A stretch of DNA of 64,000 nucleotides from contig NC_057801.1 of the NCBI RefSeq assembly GCF_018294505.1, positions 435,900,201 to 435,964,200 of the forward strand, given 5' to 3'. The notes below the pieces were generated by a model. It was not told where the DNA came from, did not search any database, and worked only from the letters and a program-made list of their open reading frames with translations. The translations under genes were made by a program, and so were the position numbers. The stretch comes from Triticum aestivum (taxonomy: Eukaryota; Streptophyta; Magnoliopsida; Poales; Poaceae). Shown here one piece after another: positions 11,970 through 23,064 of this stretch. Position 1 is the stretch's first letter; each line of letters starts with the position of its first letter.

Positions 11970-13816
11970 GTGCTGGTGCCGGCGTGTTGATCATCGCGCC
12001 CATTGGAGAATGCCTCAAGTACGTGATCCATATGCACTTTCCCCAGGAGAGGTCGATAAACAACACCGTAGAATATGAGGGGCTGCTTGCTGGTCTCAGG
12101 ATCGCAGCGAACCTCAGGATCAGGAAGCTCATTATCAGAGGATATTCACAACTTGTTGTCACGCAAGTTAACAAGGATTATCATAGCCTGCTGATGGAGG
12201 CTTACGTGGATGAAGTGAGGAAGTTGGAAGGGCGCTTTGATGGTCTGCAAACGGAGCATGTCCCTCGGGCAGAGAACGACATCACCGATGACTTGTCAGA
12301 GCGCGCCGCCCTCAAGCTACCTGTTGAACCAGGTACCTTTGTGCTTAAATGACTCAGCCATCCATAGAACCATCAGCAGGACAGAAAAACCGAAGGAAGG
12401 AGGGGCCCGACAAGTACTTTCCTGCGGAGCTCCCAGGAGCCAGCGGCAAAGAAGTTGTCGGGTACCCCAAGCTTAGCAAGGAGCAGCAGCCTCCGGCAGG
12501 GCCACAGGCCCTTGCCGTTGAGGCGGCTGCCCCCACAGCAGAAAACATGCCTTTGGTCCTTGCCGTCGAGCCTTAGGCTCCAGCATGGGCACATCATATA
12601 GTCCGTTTCCTCCAAACAGGGGAGCTCCCTGAGGAGCAAGAAGAAGCAGAGAAAGTAGCTCGTCGGTCTAGCATGTACCAGTTTGTGGATGATGTATAGA
12701 AGAAGGCCGAACGGCAGGAAATTGAAGTGTATTCCTCGGGAGGACGGATTGGAGCTGTTGGCAGAGATACACGGAGGCATATGTGGCTCCCACATAGGGT
12801 CAAGAGCCCTGGCCAGCAAAGCATTTTGGCAAGGTTTCTTCTGGCCCACTGCCCTCCACGATGCAACCGCACTAGTAACCAAGTGTGAAGCGTGCCAGTT
12901 TCATTCAAAGAAGCTTCATCAACCAGCTCAAGCCCTTCAAACAATCATTCTCTCCTGGCCATTTTCGATCTAGGGGCTCGACATACTGGGCCCTTTCCCC
13001 CATGCTGTCGGGGGCTTTGAGTACTTGTACGTTGCAGTTGACAAGTTCACAAAGTGGGCGGAAGTAGAGCCAGTGAGAAAGGTGACAACACAGTCGGCCA
13101 TCAAGTTCTTCAAGGGACTCGTTTGCCATTTTGGTGTGCCAAACAGAGTAATCACCGACAACGGCACACAGTTCACGAGCCGCACCTTCATGCAATATAT
13201 CCAAGACCTTGGCAGCAAAGTTTGCTTTGCTCCTGTTGCTCATCCAAGGAGCAACGACCAAGCAGAAAGGGCAAATGCTGAAGTATTGCGAGGCCTCAAA
13301 ACGAGGACTTTCGATAGACTACGCAAATGTGCAAGGCGCTGGATTGATGAATTGCCAACGGTTCTTTCGTCGATCAGAACGACACCAAATCGAGCCACTA
13401 GCCAGACACCCTTTGCCCTGGTCTACGGGGCAGAAGCAGTTCTCCCCACTAAACTCATATACGGGTCACCTCGAGTGCTCGGTTATGATGAGCTTGAGCA
13501 AGAGCAGTTGTGCCAAGATGATGCGACGCTCCTTGAGGAAGATCGTCTTCGAGCTGCTGTGCAAGCCGCTTGCTACCAGCAAGCCTTGCGCCGCTATCAT
13601 AGCCGCAAGGTTCACACCCAAAGCCTTGAGGAAGGCGACCTTGTTCTTCAGCACGTTCAGTCTGCCAAGAATTCAAACTAGTTGACGCCAAAGTGGGAAG
13701 GCCCCTATCGGGTAATACGAGTCACCAGGACTGGTGCAGTCCGCCTGGAGACCGACGATGGCATTCCAGTGAGAAATTCCTGGAATATTGAACATCTTCG
13801 CAAGTTTTACCCATAG
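11970..13816 (+). pseudogene. pol: Element A pol, part 2: archaeal-type RNase H end and integrase (broken)
   Basis: Resumes directly after the insertion with the second RNase H (GAGVL, NTVEYEGLLAGL, then IRGYSQLVV where B keeps the GDS motif). A linker rich in Pro, Ala and Glu follows at 12350-12640. Integrase has the zinc-binding HHCC region around 12760-12900 (KCEACQFHSK), then the catalytic core with GLDILGPFP, ITDNGTQF and ERANAEVLR supplying the D-D-E residues, then a C-terminal domain with LTPKWEGPYRV. Stops occur at 12349-12351, in the linker, near 12697, at 12971-12973 and 13679-13681. The natural end is the TAG at 13814-13816 after KFYP. The GDS-to-GYS change would itself remove an RNase H catalytic Asp. 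Confidence 0.88.
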
Positions 13817-14785
13817 GGCGCGGTTGCCGGGAGCTCCGGCAACCCCCTTTTGGTACTAGCCTTGCCGGCAAGGCATGTAACCCTATGTACAGAGCAAGGC
13901 GCATATCCTGCATGCAGCCAGATAGTTTTTAGCATGTACAGTTTCCTGCTAAATTTCCATGTTTATATGTATATGTATGCATGCGTGCTTGCCTAGGATA
14001 TTGTGCTACCTTAGATTCTAACAGGTGCTGGGAAACCACCAAGGCTCCATGCCCCCGTCTTCTCCTCCTCCCGGCCGCACTAACAACACCCTGACAAGAA
14101 ATTGAGAAGACTGCTTGGCAGAATGTCTCCACCAACAACTCAACCAAATAAAGTTCCTTCCCTGCCCATTCATGTTCGTAACTTGTGACTTGCGCATTAG
14201 AAAACCCCGCCACTCTATTTAGACCTGGGTGCTCTCATCCCCGACTCGAACGCTGCTTCGGTCGGGGTAGTTGCAGTAACCTTGGGTAAAACAGAGTTTG
14301 GCAGGGGGCTGGACCCTGCGCGTGTAACCCGGCAGATGTGATTCTCCGGCAGGCACAGGAGCGCCGGCAAGGTAGCTTACCAGGAAGACTCATTTATTTT
14401 CATTGAAGGGACATTTTGCCTCTGCACGAATGCATACATGCATGAGTTCCCGGCAAAAGCTCATCTTTTTCATTGACATGCTGATGCAAGTGCATATATT
14501 ACAGAACATAAGCATGGGCTCGGTAGATTACATTTCCTAGAAAGTTAAGAGTTGGCAAGTGCCTACAAATCAAGAAAAAGATAAGTGCCCCATAATCCCC
14601 GTTCTTGCCATATTCCTCCCCAGGTACGGGAGGTCGCGCAAGGTGACGGGCATGGGGAACTGGGCGATGGAGAGCTTGACGAGGAAGCCCGCCAACCACC
14701 ATCGCCAGGGACAGCAGGACGAGGCCCCCAGCAAGGCGTGTTGCTGGGGAGGAGGCGGGCCAGATGATGGTGCGGCCACTAGCGG
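13817..14785 (+). other. Element A spacer downstream of pol
   Basis: Non-coding Tat spacer. The first 100 bases match the equivalent region of B at 61738-61840 (GGCGCGGTTGCCG, CCGGCAAC, TTGTAC words). It contains several CCGGCAAGG words (13866, 14370, 14451 areas) and two TGCATG words, one as CATGCATG at 14437-14444, the motif bound by RY-type B3 factors. No gene is seen on the plus strand. Confidence 0.6.
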
Positions 14786-15262
14786 TCAGCCGGAGTCGGA
14801 GTCGTCGTCCTCCCGCCCACTGCCGTCGTCGTCACTGGCACTGTCCTCCTCATCGCTGTCGCTCGAGGAGGAGCTTTCATCGTTCGTGGAACCCTCCACG
14901 CAGCACCCTAAGCAAATTCCTGAGCTCCCGAAGACCTTGACGGAGAGTAGTACGCTCTCCATGAACTTAAAATGGAGAACGTGCCCCTCCAACAAGCTAT
15001 GGGCACGTGCAAAGGTATTCCACCCTTGACGAAGATACATGATGTGAGGGCGGGGAAAGTCAACATCAACCCACATGCTGCCGTTCCCACAGCCCCTCAT
15101 GGGAAGCCTCAAGGCCCGCGGGGAATCCTGCTCCATCACCTGAGAAAATGGGGTTGGAAGCCGAAGATGACTACACACAGGCTTATATAGCCTGATTAAG
15201 AACTCGTACGGTTGGTCCCCGATGTGGCCGCCCATTGGAGGAGGGGCCGGCGGCGGGAGCAT
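14786..15262 (-). CDS. Antisense ORF of element A: B3-type DNA-binding domain with acidic Ser-rich tail
   Basis: A 158-residue frame antisense to pol. Residues ~20-115 follow the B3 pattern: EFLIRLYKP (first strand), HLRLPTPF (LR.P..F motif), LRLPMRG, MWVDVDF (W.V strand), LRQGWNTFARAHSLLEGHVL (GW..F...H.L..G), LHFKF, and LSVKVFGSSG as last strand. B3 domains are about 100 residues and bind DNA in plant factors of the ABI3, ARF and REM groups. The last ~35 residues are almost entirely Ser, Asp and Glu, resembling an acidic activation or nuclear low-complexity tail. The ATG used is at 15262. A better-context ATG (CACCATGG, minus strand, 15437) lies upstream in another frame, so a longer ancestral product with one frameshift is possible. 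Antisense ORFs here are known in Tat elements; the B3 call is mine, from pattern only. Confidence 0.62.
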   Translation of the reverse strand: MLPPPAPPPMGGHIGDQPYEFLIRLYKPVCSHLRLPTPFSQVMEQDSPRALRLPMRGCGNGSMWVDVDFPRPHIMYLRQGWNTFARAHSLLEGHVLHFKFMESVLLSVKVFGSSGICLGCCVEGSTNDESSSSSDSDEEDSASDDDGSGREDDDSDSG

Positions 15263-15510
15263 AGCGGGTGCGCCGCCCCGTCCGCCTCCTCCCTGAGCGC
15301 CGCGATGACCTCAGCCCCGTCCCCTTCCTCCCCCTCGTGGCAGGCTCCGTCGCTGGAGGCTCCGGGGAAGGAGGAACACGTTGGTGAGAAAAAGCCCTCG
15401 TCGACACCGTCGAGGCGCCAGCGCGCCCTTTCACCATGGTGAATGGGAGGAAAGTGGTAAGCAAGAGGGGGAGAAGAGGGCGAGTGCGGAGAAGCACCGT
15501 TCCTTTCCCA

Positions 15511-15517
15511 TTTTATA
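15511..15517 (-). promoter_or_regulatory. TATA box on the minus strand upstream of the antisense ORF
   Basis: TATAAAA reads on the minus strand in the context CTTCTATAAAATGGG, 74 bases upstream of the CACCATGG start at 15437. This spacing fits a plant core promoter with a short leader. It suggests the antisense ORF had its own promoter, independent of the LTR. Confidence 0.5.
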
Positions 15518-16073
15518 GAAGAGCAGGATCGGTGCCGGGCAACCCAGTCCAAAGGGCGGCCGCCCCGCGCGGCTAATGCAACCTTCGGAAGCACGGGGAA
15601 TCGGAGCCGACCCGCTCCCCCAATCAACAAACGCCTGGTTTTCCGCCTGGGTGTTAATGCCCACGTCTTCTGCATCCACCGCCTGCCCTTCCCAAGGCAT
15701 GAGCGATACGTGGCGAAGCGGAAGGGGGCGTGAGGATAGGTGGGACGACCGTTTTCTACCACGTGATCGTGGGGTGCGGCGCCATGCAAGCTGCGACCCG
15801 AGTCCACTTAGTAAATGAGTAGCGCCCCTACAGATTCCTTTTTTTAATAAGGGAAGCACGGGCTGCCTCTTTACTATCAGTTGTGAGATGACGCAAGCAC
15901 GCTGAAGCCATCCCACGCACGACCCCCACGTCACGCGCTCGACGCGGGTCATAAGGAAGCGCAACTGACAGAAGGATCATGGCGATCCATCTCTGGCACG
16001 CCTGCCCACGCACTGCCTTGGGCCTGGCCCAACTACGCCTTGCGCTTATGTGTGGCCCAGGCCCAGGGGCTCC
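15518..16073 (+). other. Element A spacer between antisense promoter and 3' LTR
   Basis: GC-rich non-coding sequence with CACGTG-like and CCACG words. It ends in a purine-rich stretch (CAGGGGCTCC, 16064-16073) directly before the 3' LTR, the presumed polypurine tract. Open frames here on both strands are short and show no domain. Confidence 0.5.
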
Positions 16074-16828
16074 TGTTGGTGTACAAAAGTATGGGTAGTT
16101 CTGTACCCCTTACTAGTGCATGGGCAGACGCAGCCACGAGCAGTCGTGGCCACACCTACGGCAGGGCCCGGCAAGGCAGAGGAAGGCAAGGCCCGAAGAC
16201 TACCAAAATAGGCACTCAAAGAGCGAGGGGCGAGAGGCAAGCTGGACCGCCCCCGGCAAGGGCCTTGCCGGGGCAACCTACACAAACACCAACAAGTCCA
16301 TCACCCTTGGGGCTGAGAGCTCTGACACCATCGACAACGTTAAGACCAAGATCTGGAGAGCACATGCCTGATGGCATGTCACCCCTCATGAAGATTGACA
16401 GTCCACAAATCCACGTGGGACCAGAATACAAAGACCCCCGGCAAGGCCCTTGCCGGGGACGACTCCAAGGCCCCCTGGCAAGCCTTGCCGGGGACGATCC
16501 CTGTGCCGCGGCCAGACCCGCGCCCGGCAAGGTTTCGTCACCTCACTACCACTCCGGTGCGATGATAGGCGTGCCAACTAAGCAGGCGCCTGCATGGCGG
16601 CATGCAAATCTTCGTGGAAGCTTACCGTTGCGCCAATGCAGCAACTAGTTAGCCAGCGTGGCACTGCATGCCTTATCAACCTGGACGCGTGTCAAGGCGA
16701 GGAGGAGTAGCGAAGGATGATACGACTTTTGTTGCCATTCCCAATAAAGCGAGAGGACAGGTAGGCAACACATTAAATGTGCTTGTCCTACGTTGATCAA
16801 GCGATAAGCTCGTACAACTGTAGCTTGC
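16074..16828 (+). repeat. Element A 3' LTR, left part, with three palindromes
   Basis: Starts TGTTGGTGTACAAAAG and continues to the insertion site of Athila element D; the rest is at 41016-41309. It holds palindromes of the form CCCCGGCAAGG-N-CCTTGCCGGGG at 16251-16273 and 16436-16458 (perfect 11-bp arms) and a third with one mismatch at 16472-16493. CTTGC at 16824-16828 is the target duplication of D. Confidence 0.85.
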
Positions 16829-17481
16829 TGCTACGTCTTGGGCTTGCATTGGTTTTCCTTAAAGAGGAAAGGGTGATGCAGCAAAGTAGCATAAGTATTT
16901 CCCTCAGTTTTTGAGAACCAAGGTATCAATCCACGAACCTACACAAACAAACAAGAACCTCGCAACCAACACAATAAAGGGGTTGTCAATCCCTTCACGG
17001 CCACTTGTGAAAGTGAAATCTAATAGAGATAATAAGATAAGATAAATATTTTTGGTATTTTTATGATATAGATTGGAAAGTAAAAGATGCAAATAAAAGT
17101 AGATTGAAAAGTTATATGATAAAAGATAGACCCGGGGGCCATAGGTTTCACTAGTGGCTTCTCTCAAGATAGCATAAGTATTACAATGGGTGAACAAATT
17201 ACTGTCAAGCAATTGATAGAAAAGCGAATAATTATGAGGTTATCTAGGCATGATCATGTATATAGGCATCACGTCCATGACAAGTAGATCGACTCCTGCC
17301 TGCATCTAGTACTATTACTCCACACATCGACCGACTCCTGCCTGCATCTAGAGTATTAAGTTCATAAAGAACAGAGTAACACATTAAGAAAGATGACCTG
17401 ATGTAGAGGGATGAACTCATGCAATATGATATAAACCCCGTATTTTTATCCTCATTGGCAACAATACAATACGTGCCTTGC
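16829..17481 (-). repeat. Element D 3' LTR, part 1
   Basis: Co-linear with 39442-40110. It is interrupted after CTTGC (17477-17481), which is duplicated on the other side of C at 33425-33429. The uninterrupted sister LTR around 40110-40125 shows the empty site. Confidence 0.92.
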
Positions 17482-20400
17482 TGTCACACCCTAGCTAGTT
17501 ATGCATTAGAGTGTTGCATCATGTTTACTCTTTCATCAGAAACTTGAAATGGGGATTTGTGAAACCCTCAGAATCATTTTGAAAATGACCCAAATAAAAA
17601 TTTCTCCAAAAGGGTCCAAGAAAATGCTCATGTTGCTCTCTGAAAATATTGGACAGAGATTAAAAACCAAACCAATATTTTTAAGAGCTCATAGGTATTT
17701 ATTTTGGGCATTTGGAATTAATGCATAACTATTTGCATTGGAAATATATTGGTTATATATATTAATATATGTCCAAAAATTATGCCACCTGTTGGGGAGC
17801 TCTGGAATAATATATCTAGCTCCTGCAAAAATTGGCATAAGGTAATAAAATGATTTAATATTTTATTTAAATCAAAACAAATGACAGAAATTAGAAAACA
17901 AAAATAAATAAAAGAAGGAGAAGCTTACCTGGGGCTCCTCCCTGTGCAGCCCAGCAGTAGCCGGCCGGCCCAGCCAGTAGGCGGCCCAGCCCGCCTCCTC
18001 CTCTGTCGTCTTCGTCCTCGATAGAGGGAGGGGAGCGTGCCCGGCGCGCGCGCGCGCCTCCGCGCCACGCCACCAGCTCGCCTGCCTGCCTGCCTCTCCC
18101 CTCCTCGTCTGGNNNNNNNNNNNNNNNNNNNNNNNNNNNNNNNNNNNNNNNNNNNNNNNNNNNNNNNNNNNNNNNNNNNNNNNNNNNNNNNNNNNNNNNN
18201 NNNNNNNNNNNNNNNNNNNNNNNNNNNNNNNNNNNNNNNNNNNNNNNNNNNNNNNNNNNNNNNNNNNNNNNNNNNNNNNNNNNNNNNNNNNNNNNNNNNN
18301 NNNNNNNNNNNNNNNNNNNNNNNNNNNNNNNNNNNNNNNNNNNNNNNNNNNNNNNNNNNNNNNNNNNNNNNNNNCTCTCTCACTCTCCCCCGGTTCTTCC
18401 TCTCCTCTCCCTCGCTCTCTCTCTCCCGTGTCCGAACGCACCCATCGCCGCCGTTCGCCATAGCAGCCGCCACCGGCCTCCCCTCGCCTCCCCGACACGT
18501 GCAGGAGCTCCGCCCCCTCGCCCTGAAGCTCTCCGTCAAGCCACAAGACGCCGGACGCCCTGTGGAGCCGCCGTCGCCATCGTCTTCCTCCTCGGGCTCC
18601 GACCACCATCGCCGTCGATTCGCCATCTCCAGTGCGTCCCCGAGCCCGCTTCAACGCCCGCTGCAACCGCGGTGAGCTCCGCCACCGTTTCCCTCTCTTC
18701 TCCCCCTCGTTTCCGCGTCGTAACTCCATTTCCCACCACGGCCAAACCTCCGCCATCGCCGAGCTCGCCATCGACGCAGCTCCGGTGACCATTTGGTCAC
18801 CCCGGCGAGTCCAACAAGTTCGTAAGGCCCCGTGGAGCATCTCTAGCGACTTGCTTCGCTCGCCTTCGAGCTCCAACCACGTTTCCGTGCACGACCGAAC
18901 CCCGGCGGCCGCAGCCGAGCTCGCCGCCGTCGACTCCGGCCACCCCAGGCCCAGCCACGGCCACCGCCCGACGCGCCATCGAGCTAGCTTTCCAACGCAC
19001 CTAGTCGCACGCCGTTTGGAGCACCACAGAGGAAACCCGGGGCGCATGTATGCCGCGGACCTCGCCGGCGACTAACCGCCGGTGGGTTTGACTTGTTCGG
19101 CCTGGGGTTTGACCCTCCCAGAGTCACTGACGCGTGGGCCCCGTCGGCCAGGTGGTTAGCTTAGTGCTAATCACTGTTAATTAACCCCCCTGACACTGAC
19201 CAGTGGGCCCCAGCGCCACTAACTCTTAATTAAGATTAAACTAACCCCTGTTAAACCCCCCTGTCACTGACGTGTGGACCCCACACGTCAGGTTTGACCC
19301 CAGCCAGCCGCAGTTGACCACTGACGTCGTGCTGACGTCATGCTGGCGCAATATATATATTTCTGGATTTAAATTAAATCAGGAAATTCCAGAATATAAT
19401 TTAAACTTCAAAAATTCATAACTTTTATTCTGTAACTCCAAATCAGACAAATTATATATGAAAAATGATTAGAAAAATCCAATCTATCCATCTGTACTAT
19501 TTTCATGCATGATCAAACAAGTTAACTTGATGTTTAAAGCAGAACAAGGAAAAGCACTTTAAAAGGCCATGTTTGAGTTTGAATTTGAATCTTTGATTCA
19601 AATTGGTTCAAACCCTTCTGGTTTTAGTTACATTAGCCCAACACACTCATATTGCCATGTTTCATGCATACATCATATTGTTGCACATTGTTTGGTGATG
19701 GTTGTGTATCGGTGTCCTTTGCGACAGGTTCTGCCTCCGAGGAGTACCGTGATTACCCTAACGAAGAACCGTATCAGTGCATCGAACCATCAGGCAAGCA
19801 ACCAACCATTTGATCATATCGATACAATCCCATGTTCTCGCTCCTGCTCTCTTTTACTGCATTAAGACAACGCGTTTCAAACTGCTGTGTGCTACGGTAG
19901 TTGAACCCATTTCCTCTGCATGACCTGTCATTGCCACAGTAACTAGATGAAACCCACTAGCATGTGTAGGAGTTGTTTGAGCCATATGTATGTGTTGTTC
20001 CTACCTTGCTATGCCTGCTATGCTTAGAGTCGTGTCAGGTCTGGTTCATCTGGGTGATGGGCTAGAGTGAAATGATTATGTCGGTCATGAGAGTGGTGTG
20101 GTGAACACGATTTGGTAAAGGTATCGATGAGAGGCCATGTAGGAGTACGTGGTGGGTTGTTTCATTGAAGCCGACCTTAAGCACTGAGATCTGTATGTGT
20201 GATTTAAGATACAGTTACTACCATGCATTGGGCCCTGAAATATGACCCCGCTCGACTTCTTATTCACCCTAGCTCTCTGTCCAGGAGTTGCAAGTAGTTT
20301 CTGGTGTTTGTAGCCTACTGGAGGCCGTGGACAGCGCTGACCGTAGGGGTGGGCTGTGATGCAGTAGGTACGTGGCACGGGGTACCGAATACCCGTTAGG

Positions 20401-21850
20401 TATCTCGGGAACCCTGTTCACATCGTTCGGGGCCGTATGGGAAACCTCGGCCGGACTCCCTGCAGATGGAACCTGGATAGGCGATAAACCTGGACTCGAG
20501 GCTTAAGTGTTTAGGTAGGTCGTGGTCTACACCCACGTCGGCTTTCGCTTGAAGTCTGCCGAGCACATGTCGTGTGCAGACGCTAAGTGGTGGAAACATG
20601 TATGAAGAAGTACACCCCTGCAGGGTTATCATGATCTATTCGAATAGCCGCGTCCGCGGTAAAGGACTACTTGGTTGCCTATACAGTTCATAGACAAGTA
20701 AATGGAAACTACTAAAAGCCTCAAGATAAGTGTGAGTGCCGAGGATGGCTCTTCCGTAGGAAGACGGAGGCGGATCCTCGGTAGTGTATTGAAGTGGTGA
20801 GTAGTGGACTCGTGTGCGCAAAACCATTTCAAGTTGAGGTATCGTAGGATAGTCTAGCCAAGAGTCAAAGCTGGCTTGCTGCAATAACTCCACCAACCCT
20901 TCTTGATAATATGCATGTATGTAGGATCTGATGTAAGTCTTGCTGAGTACCTTTGTACTCATGTTGCTATAATTTACATTTTTACAGAAGACGCTGCAAC
21001 CCCTTCTGATGGGTTCTATGTAGACGTTGACATCAACGAGTAGGCTAAAGGCCCAGGTGGTGACCCTGAGCTTATGAAGGACCACGTAGTATAGTTAGGT
21101 TTTCCAAGCCTCTTTTATTTTACTAGTTGTCTGTACTCAGACAGGTTACTTCCGCTGCTGGTTTGTATGACTGTATGACTTGAATGTTGGGTCGTGAGAC
21201 CCGTTCCTTTGTGTATGTTATGTATGGCTCCCTGAGCCTTAAATAAAGTACTTGTATCATAGAGTCATGTTGTGATGCTTCGTTGTATTTGCACATATCG
21301 AGCATATTGTGTGTATGATTGAAATGCTTGGTATGTGTGGGATCTGACTATCTAGTTGTTTATCTTTAGTAGCCTCTCTTACTGGGAAATGTCTCCTAGT
21401 GTTACCGTTGAGCCATGGTAGCTTGCTACTTCTCTGGAACACTTAGGCTGGCCGGCATGTGTCCTTCTTCGTTCCTGTGTCTGTCCCTTCGGGGAAATGT
21501 CACGCTTTGAGTACCGGAGTCCTGTTAGCCCGCTACAGCCCGGTTTACCGGAGTCCTGCTAGCCCAGTGCTACAGCCCGGACCCACGTGCTGATGACCGA
21601 CACGTTCGAAGCTGGGTCATGGATGCCTGTCCCTGTAAGTCTGTGCCACTTTGGGTTTACGACTAGTCATGTCAGCCCGGGCTCCTTATCATATGGATGC
21701 TAGCGACACTATCATATACGTGAGCCAAAAGGCGCAAACGGTCCCGGGCAAAGGTAAGGCGACACCCGTGGGAATACCGTGCGTGAGGCCGCAAAGTGAT
21801 ATGAGGTGTTACCGGCTAGATCAATGTGACATCGAGTCGGGGTCCTGACA
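17482..21850 (+). repeat. Element C LTR1
   Basis: Runs from TGTCACACCC to TCCTGACA. The 17930-19080 part is very GC-rich, the rest AT-rich. It contains a 262-base assembly gap. A module at about 20941-21043 (GAGTACCTTTGTACTC, pyrimidine tract, ACAG, short acidic frame ending in TAG at 21041-21043) resembles one in element Z. AATAAA near 21244 may serve in polyadenylation. Confidence 0.92.
18113..18374. other. Assembly gap (262 N) in LTR1
   Basis: Unsequenced bases. The sister LTR2 has only 31 bases (28497-28527) between the same flanks, so the real missing sequence may be far shorter than drawn. Confidence 0.95.
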
Positions 21851-21854
21851 GCAT

Positions 21855-21866
21855 TGGCATCAGAGC
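21855..21866 (+). promoter_or_regulatory. Element C primer binding site, tRNA-Met type
   Basis: TGGCATCAGAGC follows LTR1 by four bases and differs at one position from the initiator-tRNA-Met site at 5989-6000. It is repeated intact after LTR2 at about 32266-32277. Confidence 0.85.
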
Positions 21867-22290
21867 CGGACTGCCTGTAGGTTCTCCAAGCCAAACTGGT
21901 CGATGTTGAGTCTAGAAATTCTTTAGTTATATGTAGGGGAATTGTTTGTGGGTTGGAACGTAAGGCTCTTTTACTCCTTTATCTTATGACATTCTGATCC
22001 GAGTCAGTCTATTCTTCCACCGGGGGTTAAGGAATTAGGATCTATTCTCTCTATCAGGATCACGTGTTACTAATCAGTAGTACCTTATAAGTTTGATGGA
22101 TACAAGCCTAGTTCAATCCTATTACCACATTATGTTGCTAGGATGGACTCAGAACTTAATATGATGATGTTGAGTGTGTATGAAATCCTTTGTCAAATGT
22201 CTCAAAATCCTTCTTGAGCATTTACAGCTGTTATGCTGCCAAAATTTTGCTAGAAATTCTAATGCCTTTGCATTATGATTGTGCTTTCAG

Positions 22291-23064
22291 ATGGCCACTC
22301 GCGACCTCAATCAAGTGGTTCGCCTGACTCGATGCCTAGATGTACCCGGCCATACTGCCATGTTGGTCAGGGTAATGACTGAGGCTGGATACCGCTGGTA
22401 TCCTGAGTACATGATCGAAGAGCAATTCTGAGACTTTAATCAAAGCCAGTATCTCTGCACTGTCAGGATATTTCCATCTTATCCTGGGTCCACCGAGCCC
22501 CTTCACTGCTCCTATGGACTCGGGGTTACTATTGAGATGGCTGTGCAGGACGCCGCCTACTCTATGATGACCATCATGCGAGTCAGGTCTGGTCTATTTC
22601 GGGACTCTGATTTCCGGTATATGCCAGGATCACTTCCGGGAGCACAAGGGTATCTCCAGGCTATCTATGCTGACCCCACCCAGGAGGATTCACGGACTCG
22701 CACCACTGCTGAGATGCTCGAGGATAAGGACCGTGAAAACCGGGCCTTGAGGTTAGAGCTCTTCAATACCCGTGCTGACCACTGGGCCACTTTGACTCGG
22801 TTTGCACCGGCAGTGCAAGCTGGATATTCGGATATGCGCGATCTCTATCCTGTGAGATCTGCTCTGCCAGACGTGATGGGTTGGCGTGATGTAGGAGGCA
22901 TCACCCCACCTCGCGGTCCCCGCAGGCCACCGTCTGTTGGTCCAAGACCTCATTCTAGCCCCTATGGTCCACAAGCTCCGCGAGATCGTCTGTTTCCGGA
23001 TGATCATGTTGAGCTTCCAGGCTATGGAGGTGACTTCTACAAGGACTACTACGGATCGGTCTGA
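22291..23064 (+). pseudogene. Accessory ORF upstream of gag in element C (one internal stop)
   Basis: A 257-codon frame from the ATG at 22291 to the TGA at 23062-23064, broken by a TGA at 22429-22431. It is separate from gag. Codons ~20-105 read as helix (MLVRVMTEAG), strand (YPEYMIEEQ), strand (YLCTVRIF), strand then helix (GLGVTIEMAVQDAAYSMM). That is the alpha-beta-beta-beta-alpha order of a double-stranded-RNA-binding domain, but the basic Lys residues of the second helix are missing. The C-terminal half is Pro-, Arg- and Tyr-rich. The first part is repeated at 32702-33017 with the same stop. I know no firm function; a silencing-related or nucleic-acid-binding role is speculation. Confidence 0.6.

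Noticed and set aside
15196..15807. A 203-codon minus-strand frame overlapping the antisense B3 ORF start
   Set aside because: Its product is low-complexity, it crosses the TATA box region, and the B3 pattern is in a different frame.
17872..19047. Long minus-strand open frame across the N gap in LTR1, with an equivalent at 28256-29458
   Set aside because: It runs through unsequenced N, lies in a GC-rich LTR with few stops on any strand, and shows only Arg/Gly/Ala-rich sequence with no domain.
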